Shown here in pieces: positions 7,720 through 14,914 of a stretch of 23,304 nucleotides of DNA. This DNA is from an uncultured bacterium (lineage in GTDB: Bacteria > Cyanobacteriota > Vampirovibrionia > Gastranaerophilales > Gastranaerophilaceae), in NCBI GenBank assembly GCA_905211505.1, contig CAJMAX010000013.1:1-23304 (forward strand). The letters run 5' to 3'. The translations under genes were made by a program, and so were the position numbers. Within the stretch, counting starts at the first letter, position 1. Every line of letters starts with the position of its first letter. Below the pieces are notes generated by a model. That model worked only from the letters and a program-made list of their open reading frames with translations, was not told where the DNA came from and did no database searches.

Positions 7720-7989
7720 TTATCTAGCCTTTCCCCAAAATGCATCTAAAATGTGTTGAGCTTCAGCAGATGGCATTCTGTCTTGCAGAATCAAGTATTG
7801 TACGGCTATCATTGTACATTCTGAACAAATATTAACGCCCGGCCCTTGAATCATTTTTATAACTTCAGTGTTTGGGCGTCCGCAGAAACTGCAATACACT
7901 AAATCATTTGAACTATGCTTATCATCTTTATTGGTTTCATCTGCAGAATGTCTTTTGGCTCCGAGACTGATTACTTTGTCTTCTGACAT
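7720..7989 (-). CDS. Stand-alone ClpX-type C4 zinc-binding domain protein
   Basis: The 89 aa protein carries the zinc-binding domain that normally forms the N terminus of Clp[14 protein letters not shown], then [16 protein letters not shown], giving four cysteines at 33, 36, 55 and 58. About 32 disordered polar residues precede it and a short helical tail ([13 protein letters not shown]) follows. There is no AAA+ domain; the gene ends at residue 89. In ClpX this domain dimerises and recruits substrates and adaptors. It is the first gene of the minus-strand operon that also carries a triple Clp N-domain protein. A Shine-Dalgarno AAGGAGA lies just upstream of the ATG. A role in recruiting or diverting Clp substrates is inference. 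Confidence 0.88.
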   Translation of the reverse strand: MSEDKVISLGAKRHSADETNKDDKHSSNDLVYCSFCGRPNTEVIKMIQGPGVNICSECTMIAVQYLILQDRMPSAEAQHILDAFWGKAR

Positions 7990-8035
7990 ATAATTCTCCT
8001 TTTTACTCCCTTATTGTAACTTAAATTAATTAAAT

Positions 8036-8064
8036 TTGCCATATTTTTATTATTAAATTATAAT
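8036..8064 (+). promoter_or_regulatory. Sigma-70-type promoter of the TPR lipoprotein-lgt operon
   Basis: A -35 box TTGCCA (8036-8041) and a perfect -10 box TATAAT (8059-8064) are separated by 17 bp. The likely transcription start near 8071 gives a leader of about 30 nt that contains the palindrome TAACATGTTA (8081-8090) and a GAGGGA ribosome binding site. A weaker minus-strand -10 (TACAAT, at 8018-8013) for the divergent operon lies next to it, so the two units appear to share this intergenic region. Confidence 0.75.
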
Positions 8065-8102
8065 TAGTTTAACAAGAGCTTAACATGTTATGAGGGATTT
8101 AG

Positions 8103-8690
8103 ATGAAGAAAGTACTTTTGATTGCTAGTATGCTATGCGTAGCTGTTGCATCCACAGCCTGTATAAATAATTTAGCTGTTCAGGATTTGAACAATAAGGC
8201 ACAATCTTATATGGAACAGGGTGATTATACTCAGGCTATTGAAAGACTTAAGTCAAGTTTGGATTTGGATTCTTCCATATTTGAAACTCATTATAATTTA
8301 GCGGTTGCTTATACTAAAGCTGAAGATTATGTTAATGCTGTTGATGAATATAAAAAAGCTTTAAAAATAAAATCTACAGTTCCCGATTTGTATTTTTCAC
8401 TGGCGACTGCGGAAAATAATCTTGCTGTAGATTTAGAACAGGGAAGAGTTCGTATGAATGATGATGGTTCTTTGTATACTCCTAAAGCTGATGATATTGA
8501 TTTTTCACAAGACTATAAGCTTTCAGATAATGCAAAACAGTTTGTAAATGAATTATTTGATTCTGCTATTCAAAATTATCAAAAATATTTAGAGTTGAAT
8601 CAGGATTCTAAAGATAAGGATTCTGTTGAATCTCAAATTAAAGTTATTTCAGAACATATGTCACAACAGCAAGAACAAATGGCAGAATAA
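8103..8690 (+). CDS. TPR-containing lipoprotein
   Basis: The 195 aa protein begins MKKVLLIASMLCVAVASTAC, a signal peptide ending in a lipobox-like STAC with Cys20 as the probable lipidated residue; the -3 position is Ser rather than the common Leu, so the lipobox is imperfect. At least two tetratricopeptide repeats follow, at about 26-57 (KAQSYMEQGDYTQAIERL) and about 60-92 (YNLAVAYTKAEDYVNAVDEY), with a further helical pair after a 35-residue insert and a Gln-rich C-terminal coil. TPR lipoproteins commonly scaffold envelope complexes; the partner here is unknown. The gene is 2 nt upstream of lgt, the enzyme that would lipidate it. Confidence 0.85.
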   Translation: MKKVLLIASMLCVAVASTACINNLAVQDLNNKAQSYMEQGDYTQAIERLKSSLDLDSSIFETHYNLAVAYTKAEDYVNAVDEYKKALKIKSTVPDLYFSLATAENNLAVDLEQGRVRMNDDGSLYTPKADDIDFSQDYKLSDNAKQFVNELFDSAIQNYQKYLELNQDSKDKDSVESQIKVISEHMSQQQEQMAE

Positions 8691-8692
8691 GA

Positions 8693-9487
8693 ATGATTAT
8701 TCCTGCCCCTAATGATATTGCATTTAATTTGTTCGGGATTCCTATTTATTGGTATGGTATAACCATGGCAATGGCAATTTTTGTTGCAATGGTTGTTGCT
8801 AATAAGCTGTATAATATTATTAATAAGGGTAAAAGAACTGATGTTATTATAGAGTTTGCACCATATATTATTTTATCCGGTTTGTTAGGTGCTAGATTGT
8901 ATTTTTGTTTTTTGAATCCGGATTATTACTTTTCACATCCGCTGCAAATTCTTGATATAAGACAGGGGGGACTTTCTATTCACGGTGCGATTTTAGGCGG
9001 AGTTATAAGTATGGCTGCTATTGCAAAAACAATAAAAGTTCCCGTAATGAGTATAATAGATTCAATGTCTTGTGCTACAATATTAGGTCAGGCAGTAGGT
9101 AGATGGGGAAATTATTTTAATTCAGAAGCTTATGGGCTGCCTGTTGTGTCTCAACAATGGGGCTTATATATTCCGGAATCAAAACGAGTTGCTGAATTTG
9201 CGGATTATAGCTTGTTTCATCCGACTTTTTTGTATGAAAGTATCTTAGATATATTCGGTTTTTTTATTTTGCTAGTCGTAATTTTAAAATTTGGAAAGAA
9301 ATATAAAGGATTACCATTTTTTACATATTTAACAATATATTCTGTTATTAGATTTTTTATTGAACAAATAAGAGTCGACAGTGCCTTTAATATTGGGACT
9401 TTCCATATTGCAGAGATTGTGTCTGTAGTGTTATTTATAGCCGGGATTATAGGAATAATTTTTATCATTTTAAAAAATAAAAAATAG
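8693..9487 (+). CDS. lgt: Phosphatidylglycerol-prolipoprotein diacylglyceryl transferase
   Basis: The 264 aa integral membrane enzyme transfers diacylglycerol from phosphatidylglycerol to the lipobox cysteine of prolipoproteins, the first step of lipoprotein maturation. The Lgt signature GRWGNYFNSEAYG spans 136-148, with R137 and N140/N143. QGGLSIHGAILGG (91-103) includes the conserved His97. HPTFLYES (176-183) and a C-terminal YSVIRFFIEQIR are also present. Several hydrophobic segments fit the seven-helix topology. The ATG follows the lipoprotein stop by 2 nt, so translation is probably coupled; the upstream gene supplies a candidate substrate. Confidence 0.95.
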   Translation: MIIPAPNDIAFNLFGIPIYWYGITMAMAIFVAMVVANKLYNIINKGKRTDVIIEFAPYIILSGLLGARLYFCFLNPDYYFSHPLQILDIRQGGLSIHGAILGGVISMAAIAKTIKVPVMSIIDSMSCATILGQAVGRWGNYFNSEAYGLPVVSQQWGLYIPESKRVAEFADYSLFHPTFLYESILDIFGFFILLVVILKFGKKYKGLPFFTYLTIYSVIRFFIEQIRVDSAFNIGTFHIAEIVSVVLFIAGIIGIIFIILKNKK

Positions 9488-9510
9488 AGACTTATATGTT
9501 ACAGATTCTT

Positions 9511-9540
9511 CTGTTCTAGGCTCGTACCCTGCTAGAATAG
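9511..9540 (+). terminator. Possible hairpin terminator after lgt
   Basis: CTGTTCTAG (9511-9519) pairs with CTAGAATAG (9532-9540) over nine positions with one G-U, around a 12-nt loop, 23 nt after the lgt stop. There is no clear T-run behind it, so it may be a processing or stability hairpin instead. Confidence 0.3.
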
Positions 9541-9831
9541 TATCACTTACTTTAGGTTATAACTTGTAGCGAATCTACGTGTGTACTGCGCCTCGCGCTA
9601 AACGGCACCGCTCACAATTAAATCAAAAATTCAACATTTTTGCTTATAATTGTTCGTCTTTCGCTATGCTCATGCCTCTGCTCGGCTTGCCCTTGCGGAG
9701 CTGTGTTTGTTGATGTCTAGAGTAAATAATTGGTGGTATCTTTGCGACGTAGTGCTATCATTTCTGGCATGTTTTGAAATTGGCGAATGTTTCTTTACAT
9801 TTGTTTATATTTCATAGAAGTCAAGCAATTT

Positions 9832-9860
9832 TTGACTATAGATATACTTTATATATATGA
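9832..9860 (+). promoter_or_regulatory. Candidate promoter of the 63 aa small gene
   Basis: TTGACT at 9832-9837 is a good -35 box, 16 bp upstream of the TATATG hexamer at 9854-9859. The -10 match is only moderate within a TA-rich run, so the exact position is uncertain. A ribosome binding site GAGGAG (9868-9873) follows, 8 nt before the ATG at 9882. Confidence 0.4.
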
Positions 9861-9881
9861 AGTATATGAGGAGAAGTGAAT

Positions 9882-10073
9882 ATGCCAGAAATTAGTTTAT
9901 GTTTATTTGATTTAGAACATTTGTTTAAATTATTTCCAAAAGAAGATAAGAAACTCCGGCAACGAGTATTAGATTATGAGCGTAAGACGCAAGAAGATAT
10001 GGCTGAAAACAGGTATAGATTGTTTAAAGATTTTGGCTATGAAAGTGAATTTGAAGAAAAAACTCTCGTTTAG
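9882..10073 (+). CDS. Orphan 63 aa acidic/basic helical protein
   Basis: I do not recognise it. The ATG at 9882 is chosen because GAGGAG lies 8 nt upstream; a GTG two codons earlier (9876) is in frame but too close to that site. The protein starts MPEISLCLFDLEHLFKLFP and then becomes highly charged and helical (KEDKKLRQRVLDYERKTQED), ending FEEKTLV. There is no signal peptide, membrane segment or cysteine pair. It forms a single-gene unit: its own candidate promoter upstream and a perfect intrinsic terminator 20 nt after the stop. A small regulatory or protein-binding role is possible, but nothing in the sequence shows it. Confidence 0.7.
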   Translation: MPEISLCLFDLEHLFKLFPKEDKKLRQRVLDYERKTQEDMAENRYRLFKDFGYESEFEEKTLV

Positions 10074-10093
10074 TTTTTTAATTTAGAAAAGAA

Positions 10094-10117
10094 AAGACAG
10101 GAATTTGTTCCTGTCTT
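10094..10117. terminator. Bidirectional intrinsic terminator
   Basis: AAGACAGGAA (10094-10103) and TTCCTGTCTT (10108-10117) form a perfect 10-bp stem with a TTTG loop. On the plus strand it is followed by ATTTTTATT and on the minus strand by TTCTTTTC. It ends the 63 aa gene and can also end the convergent 181 aa gene whose stop is at 10149. Confidence 0.9.
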
Positions 10118-10148
10118 ATTTTTATTAGACTCAATTAATAAAAATATT

Positions 10149-10694
10149 TTAGTGTTGTACATCTGTTCTTAAGATGCTTCTAAATAATTCTATAAATGCG
10201 CCTACAACAGCTCCTGTTATAAGATAGAATGATGTAGGACGAATGTGTTTAGTAACAAGATTATAAGCATCAATACATTTTTTAGCAGTTTGTTCAGCTG
10301 TTTTTGTGGATTCTTTACATATACGTTTGAACTCGTTAATTTCTCCAGGATTTTTTTCTTGGAGAGTTTTTAATGCGTTTCTGATTTTTCCTGGTTTTAC
10401 TCTTTCACCCTCTTTGATTCCGTCAAACATTTTTACAAAAACATCTTCAGCTAACGATTTTTGACTTTTTATACTTATGCTATCAAGATATTCTGCAGTT
10501 TTCGGGTTGAATTCTCTTTTTTGTTTGTTAATTTGGTTGATAACTTTTTTGTATTCAGGATTATTTTTTTCGTCAGGTGTTAATGGATGATATTTTAAAA
10601 CTCCTCCGGTAATTCCTCCAATTAAAGCTCCTTGAGCCATTGGACCTATACAACTACGTCTTTTTTCATTATTTTCTACTGCATATACTTTCAT
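10149..10694 (-). CDS. Unknown protein with two glycine-rich hydrophobic segments
   Basis: I do not recognise this 181 aa protein. After a polar N terminus (MKVYAVENNEKRRSC) comes a Gly-rich hydrophobic stretch, IGPMAQGALIGGITGGVL (about 16-33). A long charged helical middle follows, then a second hydrophobic stretch, FYLITGAVVGAFIELF, at about 155-170. The GxxxG-like pattern resembles glycine-zipper membrane-inserting segments, with the helical middle probably on one side of the membrane. An AAAGGAT Shine-Dalgarno precedes the ATG. Upstream, 10695-10878 is gene-free and AT-rich; a TATCTT/AAGATA inverted repeat with a 14-nt loop (10728-10753) falls in the leader. It shares a bidirectional terminator with the convergent small gene. 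Confidence 0.75.
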   Translation of the reverse strand: MKVYAVENNEKRRSCIGPMAQGALIGGITGGVLKYHPLTPDEKNNPEYKKVINQINKQKREFNPKTAEYLDSISIKSQKSLAEDVFVKMFDGIKEGERVKPGKIRNALKTLQEKNPGEINEFKRICKESTKTAEQTAKKCIDAYNLVTKHIRPTSFYLITGAVVGAFIELFRSILRTDVQH

Positions 10695-10823
10695 CTCTAC
10701 GAATCCTTTATTCGGCTTTGTTAATACTATCTTGGGTTAAGCCTGCTAAGATACTAATCACTAACTTAACTTTTGATTTATATAATAAAACTTGCACTTA
10801 AATATTTTACTTGAGTTATAAAA

Positions 10824-10842
10824 ACTCATAATAAAACTGAGT
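10824..10842 (-). terminator. Weak candidate terminator after the WecA/TagO-like gene
   Basis: Read on the minus strand, ACTCA and TGAGT form a 5-bp stem with a 9-nt loop, followed by TTTTATAA. It lies 37 nt after the stop of the glycosyl-phosphate transferase gene. The stem is short, and an alternative fold of TGAGTT with the next AACTCA is possible. Confidence 0.35.
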
Positions 10843-10878
10843 AATCAAATTTTATTTTTTTTGCATTATAATCCAAGC

Positions 10879-11916
10879 TTATTTCTTTGTCAATACTCTT
10901 ATTAAATTTAGTAACAACATTATACCGACTAAAGCCAGAGTTAGAAAGAAATCGTATATTATTGCATTGTGACTGGCAAAAAGGCAGGCCAATCCCCCTG
11001 CAATGATTGCAGCACTTGTTAGGATTACAACAGTTTTCTTTTGTGAAAAACCTGCATGTAATAATTTATGATGAATATGTTCAGCATCAGCAACAAATGG
11101 AGATTGCCCTTTGCATATTCTTCTTAAACTTGCGTAAGTTATATCAATAATAGGTACCGCAAGTACGACAAAAGGAAGTAAAATCGCAAGAGTGGCGACT
11201 TTCATTACTCCTGTAATTGAAATTGTTGCAAGTAAAAATCCTGCAAATAGTGCTCCGCTGTCTCCCATAAATATTTTTGCAGGATTAAAGTTAAATGTTA
11301 AAAATGCAAGCATAGATCCTGCAAGAATAAACCCAATAAGAGCGCTGATAGGGTTAGGTGGGGTTAGTGTAATTGCAAGGATTGCAAGTGTAATTGCATT
11401 AACTGTTACTACTGATCCTGCAAGACCATCAACGCCATCAATGAAGTTTAACGCGTTTGAGATTCCTACAATCCATAATAGTGTGATTGGATATGAAAAC
11501 CATCCCAAATCAATACCGCCAAAAAATGGAACACTATTTATTTGTACACCTAATAGGTATACTATTGTTGCAATTGAAATTTGCATTACAAGTTTAAATT
11601 TTGCACCAAGACAATATACATCATCGATAAGTCCTAATAAAAACATTAATGAACTGCCAAGCAATATTCCGGACATAAGTTTTCCGTAAGGATAGTAACT
11701 CATCAGAACAAGACACAAAAAAGTGAGCATTGTACTTGCCCATATTGCAACCCCGCCTATTCTTGATATTGGTTTAGTATGAATTTTTCTTTCATTAGGA
11801 ATATCAACTAATCCTTCTTTTTTTGAAAAATTTATAACCATAGGGACTAAAAATACCCCGAAAATATAGGCTATTACGGTTCCAATAATATGAGCATGTG
11901 TTAATTTAATAATCAT
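10879..11916 (-). CDS. WecA/TagO-like undecaprenyl-phosphate sugar-1-phosphate transferase
   Basis: The 345 aa polytopic membrane protein belongs to the MraY/WecA superfamily, which loads a HexNAc-1-phosphate from its UDP-sugar onto undecaprenyl phosphate. Visible motifs are DIPNERKIHTKPISRIGG (38-55), GLIDDVYCLGAKFK (95-108, with D98 and D99), NALNFIDGVDGLAG (154-167), KIFMGDSGALFAG (214-226) and the cytoplasmic ADAEHIHHKLL loop (276-286). The HIHH motif and lack of MraY-specific blocks favour WecA/TagO over MraY. It would start a surface polysaccharide, and a sugar acyltransferase gene is encoded about 6 kb away. The Shine-Dalgarno is AAGGAT. The upstream glyA unit ends in its own terminator, so this gene is probably transcribed separately, with a TACAAT -10 candidate in the 73 nt before its start. 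Confidence 0.88.
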   Translation of the reverse strand: MIIKLTHAHIIGTVIAYIFGVFLVPMVINFSKKEGLVDIPNERKIHTKPISRIGGVAIWASTMLTFLCLVLMSYYPYGKLMSGILLGSSLMFLLGLIDDVYCLGAKFKLVMQISIATIVYLLGVQINSVPFFGGIDLGWFSYPITLLWIVGISNALNFIDGVDGLAGSVVTVNAITLAILAITLTPPNPISALIGFILAGSMLAFLTFNFNPAKIFMGDSGALFAGFLLATISITGVMKVATLAILLPFVVLAVPIIDITYASLRRICKGQSPFVADAEHIHHKLLHAGFSQKKTVVILTSAAIIAGGLACLFASHNAIIYDFFLTLALVGIMLLLNLIRVLTKK

Positions 11917-11989
11917 ATTACAATCCTTAATTGTGTTCGTACATATTTATTGTACATGCTAATTTGTTAAGCAGTGTAAATTTTATATT

Positions 11990-12019
11990 AAAAAAGTCTG
12001 AATATATTCAGACTTTTTT
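11990..12019. terminator. Bidirectional intrinsic terminator after glyA
   Basis: A 13-bp perfect stem: six A then GTCTGAA (11990-12002) pairs with TTCAGAC then six T (12007-12019) around a TATA loop. It has a T-run in both directions and lies 18 nt after the glyA stop. Confidence 0.92.
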
Positions 12020-12037
12020 AATCTTAATTATGATTTT

Positions 12038-13276
12038 TTACTGATACAGAGGGTGTTTTTCACAAAGTTTAAGAGCTCTTTCTCTTAAATTGTTTAACGC
12101 AGTTTCATTATCGGAAGCATATACAGCTGAAGCAATTATTTTTGCAACTTCTATCATATCTTCTTCTTTAAAACCTCGTGTTGTTACCGCAGGAGTGCCT
12201 AGTCTTATCCCACTTGTAACAAAAGGGCTTTGCGGATCATTTGGAACAGTATTTTTATTTGCAGTTATTCCAACTTTTTCTAATACATTTGCCATATCTT
12301 TGCCGGTTTTTCCTGTACGTCTTAAGTCTAGTGTCATCAAATGGTTTTCAGTCATTCCGCCGACAATATCCAGACCCTCATCCATAAGTCCTTGAGCTAA
12401 TGCTTTAGCATTTTTTACGATTTGTTTTGCGTATTCTTTGAATTCAGGTTTTGAAGCTTCAAGTAGTGCAACAGCTTTACCTGCAATAATGTGTTCTAAT
12501 GGACCGCCTTGGAGTCCCGGAAATACTGCTTTGTCAATTGCTGCTGCAAATTCTTCTTTGCACATAATTATTCCGCCTCGAGGGCCTCTTAGAGATTTAT
12601 GAGTTGTTGTTGTTACAAAATCACAATAAGGAGCTGGAGATGGATGTTCTCCTGCAGCTACAAGTCCTGCAATATGTGCGATATCAGCTAACAATAAAGC
12701 GCCTGCTTCATCTGCAATTTCTTTGAATTTTTTGAAATCAATAACTTTAGAATAGTTGCTGGCTCCGCAAATAATCAATTTCGGTTTATGTTCAAGTGCC
12801 ATTTGTCTTACGTTATCATAATCTATTTCACCGTTTTCGTTAATTCCATAGCTTTTGACATCATAATATAGGCCTGAAAAATTAACAGGAGAGCCATGAG
12901 AAAGGTGACCGCCGTTAGATAAATCCATACTTAGTACTCTATCTCCTGGTTTCATTGTTGCCATAAAAACAGCCATGTTAGCTTGAGCTCCGCTGTGAGG
13001 CTGGACATTTGCATGATCCATATGAAATAATTCGCAAGCTCTTTTTTGTGCAATTTCTTCTATTACATCAATATGTTCACAGCCGTTATAATATCTTTTA
13101 TGAGGTTTCCCTTCTGCGTATTTATTTGTTAAAACGCTTCCACAAGCTTCCATAACTGCGAGCGATGTACAATTTTCACTTGCAATAAGTTCAATTGTTT
13201 CTTGTTGTCTTTTTAATTCTAATTCAATTTGTTCAGCTACCAGCGGATCAACTTTTTGTATATTTTCTATATTCAT
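12038..13276 (-). CDS. glyA: Serine hydroxymethyltransferase
   Basis: The 412 aa PLP enzyme interconverts serine plus tetrahydrofolate with glycine plus 5,10-methylene-tetrahydrofolate, the main source of one-carbon units. SHMT blocks are present along the whole length: LIASENCTS (30-38), [15 protein letters not shown] (51-65), [11 protein letters not shown] (90-100), [14 protein letters not shown] (196-209) and the PLP-lysine motif [15 protein letters not shown] (Lys227). The length is normal, and no key residue appears missing. It is a single-gene unit with a promoter at 13299-13328, a GGGAG ribosome binding site and a strong terminator. Confidence 0.97.
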   Translation of the reverse strand: MNIENIQKVDPLVAEQIELELKRQQETIELIASENCTSLAVMEACGSVLTNKYAEGKPHKRYYNGCEHIDVIEEIAQKRACELFHMDHANVQPHSGAQANMAVFMATMKPGDRVLSMDLSNGGHLSHGSPVNFSGLYYDVKSYGINENGEIDYDNVRQMALEHKPKLIICGASNYSKVIDFKKFKEIADEAGALLLADIAHIAGLVAAGEHPSPAPYCDFVTTTTHKSLRGPRGGIIMCKEEFAAAIDKAVFPGLQGGPLEHIIAGKAVALLEASKPEFKEYAKQIVKNAKALAQGLMDEGLDIVGGMTENHLMTLDLRRTGKTGKDMANVLEKVGITANKNTVPNDPQSPFVTSGIRLGTPAVTTRGFKEEDMIEVAKIIASAVYASDNETALNNLRERALKLCEKHPLYQ

Positions 13277-13298
13277 AATACTCTCCCTTTTTGTATGT

Positions 13299-13328
13299 AT
13301 TATACAATGATATTGTTAGTTGTCGCAA
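13299..13328 (-). promoter_or_regulatory. Promoter of glyA
   Basis: On the minus strand, TTGCGA (13328-13323) and a perfect TATAAT (13304-13299) are separated by 18 bp. The transcript would begin about 15-20 nt upstream of the ATG and include the GGGAG ribosome binding site. Confidence 0.7.
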
Positions 13329-13340
13329 ATTTGTGAAGTT

Positions 13341-14312
13341 CTATAATAAATATTTGGTTTTTAAGTTTATTATTTTGTCGTATGATTTAAGAATGTTGTC
13401 TTTTAGTTCATTGTCGTTAAGTGCTTTTTTGTAAATTTGGTCTATTATATCAAAAGTTTTTTTATCTGCGAATCTGTAAATAAATATATTAATTCCTGCT
13501 TTTATACCCATTTCACAGGCTTCAACATCTCCAAAATCAGAGACTCCTTTCATTACCATATCATCAGAAATTATTACACCTTTGAAATTTAAATTGTTTC
13601 TTAAATAATTCAGGGCATTTTTGCTTAATGAGGTTGGAATTTTGTCTTTTTCAAAACAAGTACAGTGTAAGTGTGCAGCCATAATCATATCTATTCCATT
13701 TTCTATAGCTGCTTTAAATGGTTTTATGTGAGTTTTTTCCATTTCGTCAATGGATAAATTTATTTCAGGGAGCGTTAAGTGGCTGTCAGCGTTTGCATCC
13801 CCATGTCCGGGAAAATGTTTTACACAAGGAATAATTCCATTTTTTTGATAAATATTTGATACTATCTTTTCGGCTTTTATAACATCCTCAGGGGTAGATG
13901 AGAATGCTCTTTCTCCAATAATAGGATTGTTCGGGTTTGTATTTGTGTCAATACACGGTGCAAAATTTAGATTAATTCCGTATGATATTAATTCTTGTGA
14001 AATTTTTTCCGTTTGAGTTTTTAGAAATTCTTCACCCTTTTCAAAGGCGAATTTTGCGGACAAATATTTTTTACCATTGTGAATGTTTTCTGTTCGTTCT
14101 ACTCTTCCGCCTTCTTGATCTATTGATAAAAAAGGTGTTATTTTGGCGGTGGACTTTATTTTTTTTACTAATGTTTTAAATTGTTCAGTGGTTTGAATAT
14201 CTTTTGAAAAAAATATAACACCTCCTAAACCGTGTTCTAAGGCTTTGTTAAGATAGCCGCCCTCAGTTCCTAGGATGAACATTTGATATAATTTTTCTTT
14301 TAAGTCTGCCAT
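13341..14312 (-). CDS. nagZ: Glycoside hydrolase family 3 beta-N-acetylhexosaminidase (NagZ-like)
   Basis: The 323 aa single-domain GH3 enzyme has the NagZ signature KHFPGHGDANADSHLTLP (165-182), whose Asp176/His178 pair is the expected general acid-base dyad. The nucleophile motif is IISDDMVMKG (247-256, Asp250), with SIDQEGGRVER (63-73) and GERAFSSTPEDV (133-144) also typical. No signal peptide is present, so it probably acts in the cytoplasm on GlcNAc-anhydro-muropeptides in peptidoglycan recycling; the substrate is inferred from the family. An AAAGGAT Shine-Dalgarno lies upstream. It follows an unknown 199 aa gene by 1 nt and is the last gene of that three-gene unit. No terminator is seen before the glyA promoter. 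Confidence 0.92.
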   Translation of the reverse strand: MADLKEKLYQMFILGTEGGYLNKALEHGLGGVIFFSKDIQTTEQFKTLVKKIKSTAKITPFLSIDQEGGRVERTENIHNGKKYLSAKFAFEKGEEFLKTQTEKISQELISYGINLNFAPCIDTNTNPNNPIIGERAFSSTPEDVIKAEKIVSNIYQKNGIIPCVKHFPGHGDANADSHLTLPEINLSIDEMEKTHIKPFKAAIENGIDMIMAAHLHCTCFEKDKIPTSLSKNALNYLRNNLNFKGVIISDDMVMKGVSDFGDVEACEMGIKAGINIFIYRFADKKTFDIIDQIYKKALNDNELKDNILKSYDKIINLKTKYLL

Positions 14313-14313
14313 T

Positions 14314-14913
14314 TTATCCTTTGTAAATCAGGTTGAAAACTTCTGACAAATCAAGAAGTTTCCCTGATTTGATTACCTCTTGGATTCTGTTATGAATTTT
14401 GTCTAAATCGTTTTGAGTCGGAGTCTGTAATTCTTTGGGAAGTTTTACATCTCCTGTCGTTTTGGTATTAATGAAGCCTTCGTTTAATATTAAAAATTCT
14501 TTATATAATTCTAAAATTTTTATGTGTTGCGGATTTATTTGATAGTCTTTTCCAAGATAATATTTTATATCTTTTTTTAGTTTATTGAAAAATTCTATTG
14601 AATAATCAGCTTCTTCAATAGTTTCTGCTTCATCATAAGTTCCGCCAAAGCATGGATTACCTTCAATTTCAATATTGTCTCCTAGAGATTTGATATAAAC
14701 TGCCCACAGCAGACTGCCAAGACAGAATCCTACATTGTTATCTGTTATATGAGTGATTTGCGGATACATCATTTTGAATTTTGTTTTCTTTTGGTTAAAA
14801 TTTTTGAATTGATTTATTCCTGTATATATATATTCTATGCTCATAGAAAGAATTGTTGTATGTTGGGCATATCCGGGATCAAATAATACTGAATGGAGTT
14901 TTGATTCTGTCAT
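14314..14913 (-). CDS. Unrecognised 199 aa cytoplasmic protein
   Basis: I do not recognise this family. The protein has no signal peptide or membrane segment. The N-terminal half contains HTTILSMSIEYIYTGINQF and ITDNNVGFCLGSLLWAVYIK, and the C-terminal half is charged and helical (FFNKLKKDIKYYLGKDYQIN), with a final helix ending LSEVFNLIYKG. It is the middle gene of a tight three-gene unit: 1 nt after the secreted hydrolase and 1 nt before nagZ. An AGAGG ribosome binding site lies inside the end of the upstream gene, which supports the ATG at 14913 and coupled translation. Context hints at envelope or peptidoglycan metabolism, but the sequence gives no function. Confidence 0.72.
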   Translation of the reverse strand: MTESKLHSVLFDPGYAQHTTILSMSIEYIYTGINQFKNFNQKKTKFKMMYPQITHITDNNVGFCLGSLLWAVYIKSLGDNIEIEGNPCFGGTYDEAETIEEADYSIEFFNKLKKDIKYYLGKDYQINPQHIKILELYKEFLILNEGFINTKTTGDVKLPKELQTPTQNDLDKIHNRIQEVIKSGKLLDLSEVFNLIYKG

Positions 14914-14914
14914 A

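Larger units (their letters stand above)
9488..9881. other. 394-nt gene-free stretch with a GC-richer patch and hairpins
   Basis: No start codon with a ribosome binding site and usable frame is seen on either strand. A nine-pair inverted repeat follows lgt at 9511-9519 / 9532-9540 (CTGTTCTAG with CTAGAATAG, one G-U pair). The stretch of about 9580-9710 is markedly richer in G and C than its surroundings (for example CGCCTCGCGCTAAACGGC, and later CTCGGCTTGCCCTTGCGGAG). It holds a two-part hairpin: ACAATT (9614-9619) pairs with AATTGT (9648-9653), and CAAAAAT (9624-9630) with ATTTTTG (9636-9642). The 3' part carries the promoter region of the small gene that follows. The patch could be a degenerate repeat, a remnant of transferred DNA or a structured RNA; I cannot decide which. 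Confidence 0.5.

Noticed and set aside
9560..9720. A tRNA or other standard RNA gene in the GC-richer patch
   Set aside because: No cloverleaf, TTCRA arm or known RNA core could be recognised.
9620..9725. A minus-strand open frame through the GC-richer patch
   Set aside because: It is bounded by stops, has no start codon or ribosome binding site, and reads as a string of charged residues typical of translated repeat DNA.
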